Source: Cliona cf. orientalis
Lineage: Eukaryota; Porifera; Demospongiae; Clionaida; Clionaidae
Length of the DNA stretch: 64,000 bases
Direction: 5' to 3'
Assembly (NCBI GenBank): GCA_963930775.1
Contig: OZ005697.1
Coordinates: 6,718,292-6,782,291, forward strand
Below, piece after piece: positions 59,382 to 64,000 of this stretch (the first letter of the stretch is position 1; each line of letters starts with the position of its first letter). A program made the position numbers and the translations under genes. The notes beneath the pieces are model-generated. The model saw only the letters and a program-made list of their open reading frames with translations, made no database searches and was not told the origin of the DNA.

Positions 59382-60369
59382 CTTGTGCCACTGTGCACTT
59401 AGCTATCTAAAGTGCTCTTCTATGATAGCTGTTTCAGTTTAGATGTGTTTACTTAGAATTGTTTTTCCTTTCAAACATCTCCCATCTGAAAACAACTAAC
59501 ATAAGAACAAAATGTGTATATTATAGCCGTGCATATTATTTCTTGGTTTCTCTAAATCTTATTTGTCCTTTTAAGAACAATAGCTATTATACTATGTTCA
59601 AAATTGCAATAATTATTATTATTATGACAGCTGTGCGTAATGTGACGGCACACAGTGAACTTGCATTATTACCCAATGGAAGAGCATAGACGTAAGAGTT
59701 TTCATTATTATAATAATTATGCCACCATCACAAGAATCGCAAATAGGATAGTGAGATACACAGCATAGCTAATTAAACACACACTGACAAAACCGAGAAA
59801 CCGAGTGTCTGACAAACACGTGTTTATGTACATAATGCTTAACTATATTAATATACATAGCAAACACATATGAGTAACTGTAAATTTGGCAGCTACTCGA
59901 ATGTTTGATGGTAGAATTCTTTTCAAGAAAATTATTGTTCGCACATCTAGCAAAAGTAAATCTCAGGTTTGATCCCAGTGATATGTAATACTATAAGAAA
60001 ATAAATTATATTATGCATTGAAATGTGGAAATATATGTAAGAATTGCAGTATTTAAATAAGGGTAGAAGTGCACACATTTCAATGAGCGTGGTACGGCTT
60101 GCAACACAATGCAGTACTCATGTAGCTTAAAACTTTCATGTTCAAACATGAATACAATTGCTGTCACGGTTTAAAATTTGTGTGAAAGTAAGCTGAATAT
60201 GGATAACAATAGGTGATATTAAGTATAAAAGCAGTAACCTCAAGTGTACGAAGATGAATCAGTAATGGTAATACCAGAAACAGTTGTGAAACATGAGAGA
60301 GAGCTCAGAGCAAGATTAAAAATGATACATCAATAATTGTGTAATATGCAACTGAATTCTTGTATAATT
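59382..60369. other. 5' flank of copy 5; no gene seen
   Basis: 59.4-59.7 kb matches the 5' flanks at 26.9 and 41.6 kb. 60.1-60.26 kb matches 48.4-48.6 and 62.3-62.4 kb. No exon supported. Confidence 0.5.
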
Positions 60370-60600
60370 GGAAGTTTATCAGAATGTTAGCTATAGTTGT
60401 GGATGTCAATAGTATTACAGCATAAGAACACGGACGAGAGTGCAAGGGCAAAGAGTAAACCAAGGTCAAATCTCAAAACAAGCCCATAAGATGATGACCA
60501 ACGTAAATTGTATGAACAAAAGTGCAGAGACAATGCAATCGAATCTGATACCTGAAAGACACTTTTGAAACATCAAACTTTAACAGATAACACATTATTT
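60370..60600 (-). pseudogene. Short multi-TM subfamily remnant
   Basis: Matches 52140-52480 and 25690-25870 (CAAAACAAGCCCATAAGATG, ACAATGCAATCGAATCTGAT) with a deletion across the CYKDGT segment. Non-coding now. Confidence 0.65.
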
Positions 60601-62670
60601 AAAAAGGGATAACTCTCATTTAACACCCCGCATGCATGCATAGCCAACCTTCACCCTAACACGTTTCACTCAATATTTTCATTGGGTATTGGCAGCAATA
60701 GAGGCAAGTGAGACAGAAAAAATACAATGTCCAAACACTACTAACCAACGCACAGACAAAGTCCACTCAAACTTAAGATCAATAAAACAGTACATTGTAG
60801 TACCAGTGAATAAATAAAATTTAATAAATGAATTTTTACAGTGGATCATGAATATAGGTAGGGGTGGGCCATGTACATAAGCTTTGACTTGTAGAAGCAA
60901 TACTATGCAAGTGATTGCATGTTGTTTTAGGGCAGGTGGCCAGCCTAACCCAAGGTAAAAAACCTCACCACACAAAACTCTTTTTAGGGACAAAATTGTG
61001 GTGAGGAAAAACCCTGACTGTGCTCAACACAACACCCCGAGTTTGTGATTAATTTCAGTTCCAGTGTATGGGTTTCTGCTTGTTATCTTCAGTTGCCAGT
61101 CTAGCTCCAGCCAGTCCAGATTCTCATTGCATCCCACACACACGATCCCGATATCGTTGGTTCACGGTGCCCATCAGACTGATATACCTTACGCTCACAA
61201 ATAATCAGGAATAATACATTTGCACAAAACAGCAATTGACATACCTGGCAGCATCCATCCATATAATATGGTAAAGATTAACTGTACTTGCCAGTTGTTG
61301 CCGAGAGTGCTCACTGTCAGCGCCAATCGCTTTAAATCCTGCACAGCCTACAGCATTCTATCCAATCAGAACCATCCGCATGCAAGGCATTCGCAATGTG
61401 ACAACAATTAACATTCCACAATCAACAGCCTGTAACCAATGCATATTAGCTCATGCAACCAATGAGAGAATATTTTCCGTCTAATTCATATTGTTCAAAC
61501 GACATAAAACATATTTATATGATTACTGCATTAAAAATTCAATAGCTACTAGCATATACTTGGTTTATTGGAGCGTAACATGTGAAGATGTATAGCAAGC
61601 AACATATCAATTGAGGTACTCAGAATCTTTATAGCTATATGACAAGAGAAAAAAGAATCAATCCCTGAAGTTCTGATACATATAAAAAATAAGCGAAATG
61701 GTTTCCAGATGAATACAGTCGAACCTCTAATAAAGGGCCCTCGGAGAAAGGGACACTATATATTAAATCTCTCTATAGGGGACACTATTTGGGGTCCCAA
61801 AAACTACCATTCCCTATAGTTTCCATTCATTGAGAACCTCCAAGAAGAAACAACCTCTCTACAAGGGACAAAACAGCTAAATTTATATTGTTCCCAAAGT
61901 GTTCGGAAGCTTAACCATAGCTATACTGTAACACCAGATGTTGCGATCATAAAGTTCGATTAGACTGTACAATATACAAGAATCAATACAAGAGGGTACA
62001 GTACCATGCAAGCATCTGTTTCAAGTGTAGAAACGCACTTATTATGCCAGCTGCCAGCTGTGAGGACAAGGCAAGTAGGATAGCTATGTTACTGTAACAG
62101 TAGTATATTATAAGCCTGCATATATTTCTACTCTGTACCTTACCTTAGCATGCAAGGATGCCATGACAATTAGAAATACATTGCCATTAACTATAATATA
62201 ATCATATTTTTTACAAGGGTTAAAATTGTATAAAGGAGTTCCGTGAGTCTATTTAGAGCATGATGTAGTTAGGTGTGTAGCATATTATTATAATGCAGTG
62301 ACTATTGTAGCTTATAACTTTCATGACATTGTTCAAATTATGGACAACAATAGGTGATAAGTGTGAAACAGTAACCTTGAGTGTGTGAAGGTCAATAACT
62401 GTCAGCCGTATTATTATCATTAAATTTTCAATAAGTCAATGCCTCGTGATCAATGTAAACATACATTTATCACTTAATCTGGATAAAATTATAATGCTTG
62501 ATCTACATGAAGTGTAATAATAGATAGTCAAATCCATCTGGCACAAAAGATAATACAATAACAAATTTAACTTGGCCTGTATACAGGCTCAATGGATGCA
62601 TGAATACGTGTTGCATATTATGTAGTTTCACTCTAAAATGGAAATGCATAGTATACTAGTAGCTAACAAT
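60601..62670. other. No gene; repeats and 3' flank of copy 6
   Basis: 61620-61715 holds another fragment of multi-TM sequence (GCGAAATGGTTTCCAGATGA). From about 61717 there is a TIR-like end CAGTCGAACCTCTAATAAAG with GGGACAC units to about 61870, resembling small pogo-type elements. 62260-62640 matches other 3' flanks. Open frames at 60679-60993 and 61220-61411 are not supported. Confidence 0.45.
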
Positions 62671-64000
62671 TTAGGATCCATTTTTGTTCATTAGCAATGT
62701 CTTCACTCTTGTTAAGAATCTCCCACTCCATTTCCTTTTCAAGTACATCCATTGCAGTGTTATAAAGACTAGGTAGATAATTGGAATAAAGCAAGAAAAC
62801 AATGCCAACATGAAGAAGAGATAAAGATATTGTTGTCCCTTCAGAACAATAATGTTGAATCCAAGAACTGACAAGTAGTGAAGCACTAGAAGAATCAGAA
62901 AAGTAATGTCGATGGTTGTATAGTGTGAGACTGAAGATTTATGTGGTTGAAAGTTGACTAGGAAAAGAAGTATGATCAAAAACAATAGCAGAGCATAAAC
63001 AAAGAACATTACATTGAATGTTAATATAAATATTATGCAGATACCTAGCCTTAAGACAAGACCATAAGCCGAAAACCATCGTAAGTCAAATGTACCTGGT
63101 TCAGTTCCATCCTTATAGCAACCCTGGAAGGAGTCAACAAAGGCGTGAAGAAAATGCCACTGAATTTGATAGTAGGAGAGACATTTCTGAAAGCACTGAT
63201 ATGGATAAAGGATCAATATTAGTGTTGGAATCATTATAAATACTATAGCCAAGGTTGCAGCAAGTAAGGCATATGGAATGTGAGATCCATGAAAGAACTC
63301 TACACTCGCATCGTAATAGATTCTGAAGTGGATTGTGTTGTCTGGTAGTTCATGCACAGCTGTAAATACCAGCAAGTCAGCTGAAACACTTAAGATTTTG
63401 ACGTAAGATAGCAGAAAAAATGTTGAAAAGGAATCAATTACAGAAGTTCGAATGTCCCAATTTTCACGAAATAGGTGAAATACTGAATGAAATGGTTTCC
63501 AAATGACAATTATACACCATATATTTCGACCGTATAGCTCAATAAGACAGTATGATACAATGATTAAGAACAAAGGATACAAGGCGACACAAGCTTCCAA
63601 TGCAAATGCTGTAAGTGTATCTACATTTAGGCAAGTGTCAGGAAGAATAGAACGAAAAGGTTCAAGATTCCATAAACTAAAGAAGGAATCCAATGCTTTA
63701 GCGGCATGTAAAAGCCATGGAATATCTTCAGAAATAATAAGCACGATCCGAACATATGCTGGTGTAGACAACACTTGACTAAATAGAACAAAGCCGTGCA
63801 ATCTTGACGAGGTAACATTGACATTGAAGAATATGAGGACAAAGTATAGTAAGGTGAGAGGGGCAAATCCAAATAGAACAAACTTCCACCAATTTTTATG
63901 ACTATCAGGACACTCCACACAACTGAGATTATAGGTTAGAACAAATGGACTGAGTCCTGGTTTACATTTGCCACATGATATTCCTGTCCTGTTGTAACGT
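62671..64000 (-). CDS. Cys-rich multi-pass membrane protein, copy 6 (runs off window)
   Basis: Open from the window edge (about RYNRTGISCGKCKPGLSPFV) through CVECPDSHKNWWKF, all membrane segments and the GCYKDGTEPGTFDLRW signature to LLMNKNGS-stop at 62671. About 440 residues are visible with no lesion; the signal peptide and first two thirds of the ectodomain lie beyond 64000. Closest in its ending to copies 3 and 5 (NGS), not to 2 and 4 (MNKK). Confidence 0.88.
   Translation of the reverse strand, partial: RYNRTGISCGKCKPGLSPFVLTYNLSCVECPDSHKNWWKFVLFGFAPLTLLYFVLIFFNVNVTSSRLHGFVLFSQVLSTPAYVRIVLIISEDIPWLLHAAKALDSFFSLWNLEPFRSILPDTCLNVDTLTAFALEACVALYPLFLIIVSYCLIELYGRNIWCIIVIWKPFHSVFHLFRENWDIRTSVIDSFSTFFLLSYVKILSVSADLLVFTAVHELPDNTIHFRIYYDASVEFFHGSHIPYALLAATLAIVFIMIPTLILILYPYQCFQKCLSYYQIQWHFLHAFVDSFQGCYKDGTEPGTFDLRWFSAYGLVLRLGICIIFILTFNVMFFVYALLLFLIILLFLVNFQPHKSSVSHYTTIDITFLILLVLHYLSVLGFNIIVLKGQQYLYLFFMLALFSCFIPIIYLVFITLQWMYLKRKWSGRFLTRVKTLLMNKNGS

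Overview
The window reads as animal genomic DNA and not bacterial or viral. It is AT-rich, genes are split by short GT..AG introns (57 to 106 bases in the best gene), and it is full of small inverted-repeat transposons, homopolymer C/G tracts and microsatellites. The mix of Ig/FN3-like domains, a very short-intron metabolic gene and a lineage-expanded Cys-rich multi-TM family suggests an early-branching metazoan, most likely a demosponge such as Amphimedon. That identification is inference.

Region 1 (1-14.5 kb) holds the conserved genes. First come the C-terminal exons of cytosolic leucyl-tRNA synthetase (1652-2472, +). A transposon-rich stretch follows (4.2-6.9 kb). Then come two branched-chain aminotransferase (BCAT) paralogues lying tail to tail, with stops 196 bases apart. 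BCAT-A (7173-9136, +) keeps the active-site motifs. BCAT-B (14518-9333, -) is rebuilt here from 12 exons with an open 394-codon frame, and it has lost the PLP-binding lysine and several other active-site residues. It looks like an expressed pseudoenzyme or a paralogue with a new function.

Region 2 (14.5-25.3 kb) has one intact gene, an SLC25 mitochondrial carrier (about 17.8-18.65 kb, +). It is surrounded by repeats, decayed Ig/FN3 domain exons on the minus strand, and remnants of a Ty3/gypsy-type integrase and of a P-element/THAP9-type transposase.

Region 3 (25.4-64 kb) is a tandem array, all on the minus strand, of an uncharacterised family. Members have a signal peptide, a Cys-rich ectodomain and about nine membrane segments. 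One copy is intact in the window (44519-46294, 591 aa), one is open but cut by the window end (62671-64000), one has a single frameshift (39572-41360), and at least three are clearly pseudogenes (25.6-26.8, 29.5-31.3, 57.6-59.4 kb). Smaller debris lies at 34.3-36.9, 46.7, 52.1 and 60.4 kb. The array grew by segmental duplication, so paralogous segments serve as natural empty sites. Comparing them dates and delimits many insertions: a TTAA-flanked 1.0-kb element (50618-51627), a TA-flanked 1.47-kb element (53407-54877), a 2.34-kb element with very long inverted repeats packed with a TGACCATATAT-type motif (55051-57391), a 56-bp element with a 9-bp target duplication (47394-47449), a TTA-flanked element (27806-28242), and two opposed LINE fragments inside a receptor pseudogene (34.4-36.8 kb).

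No rRNA, tRNA, CRISPR array or bacterial-type operon was seen. Promoters and polyadenylation signals were not called. Exon boundaries were placed by hand from reading frame, GT/AG dinucleotides and recalled family similarity.
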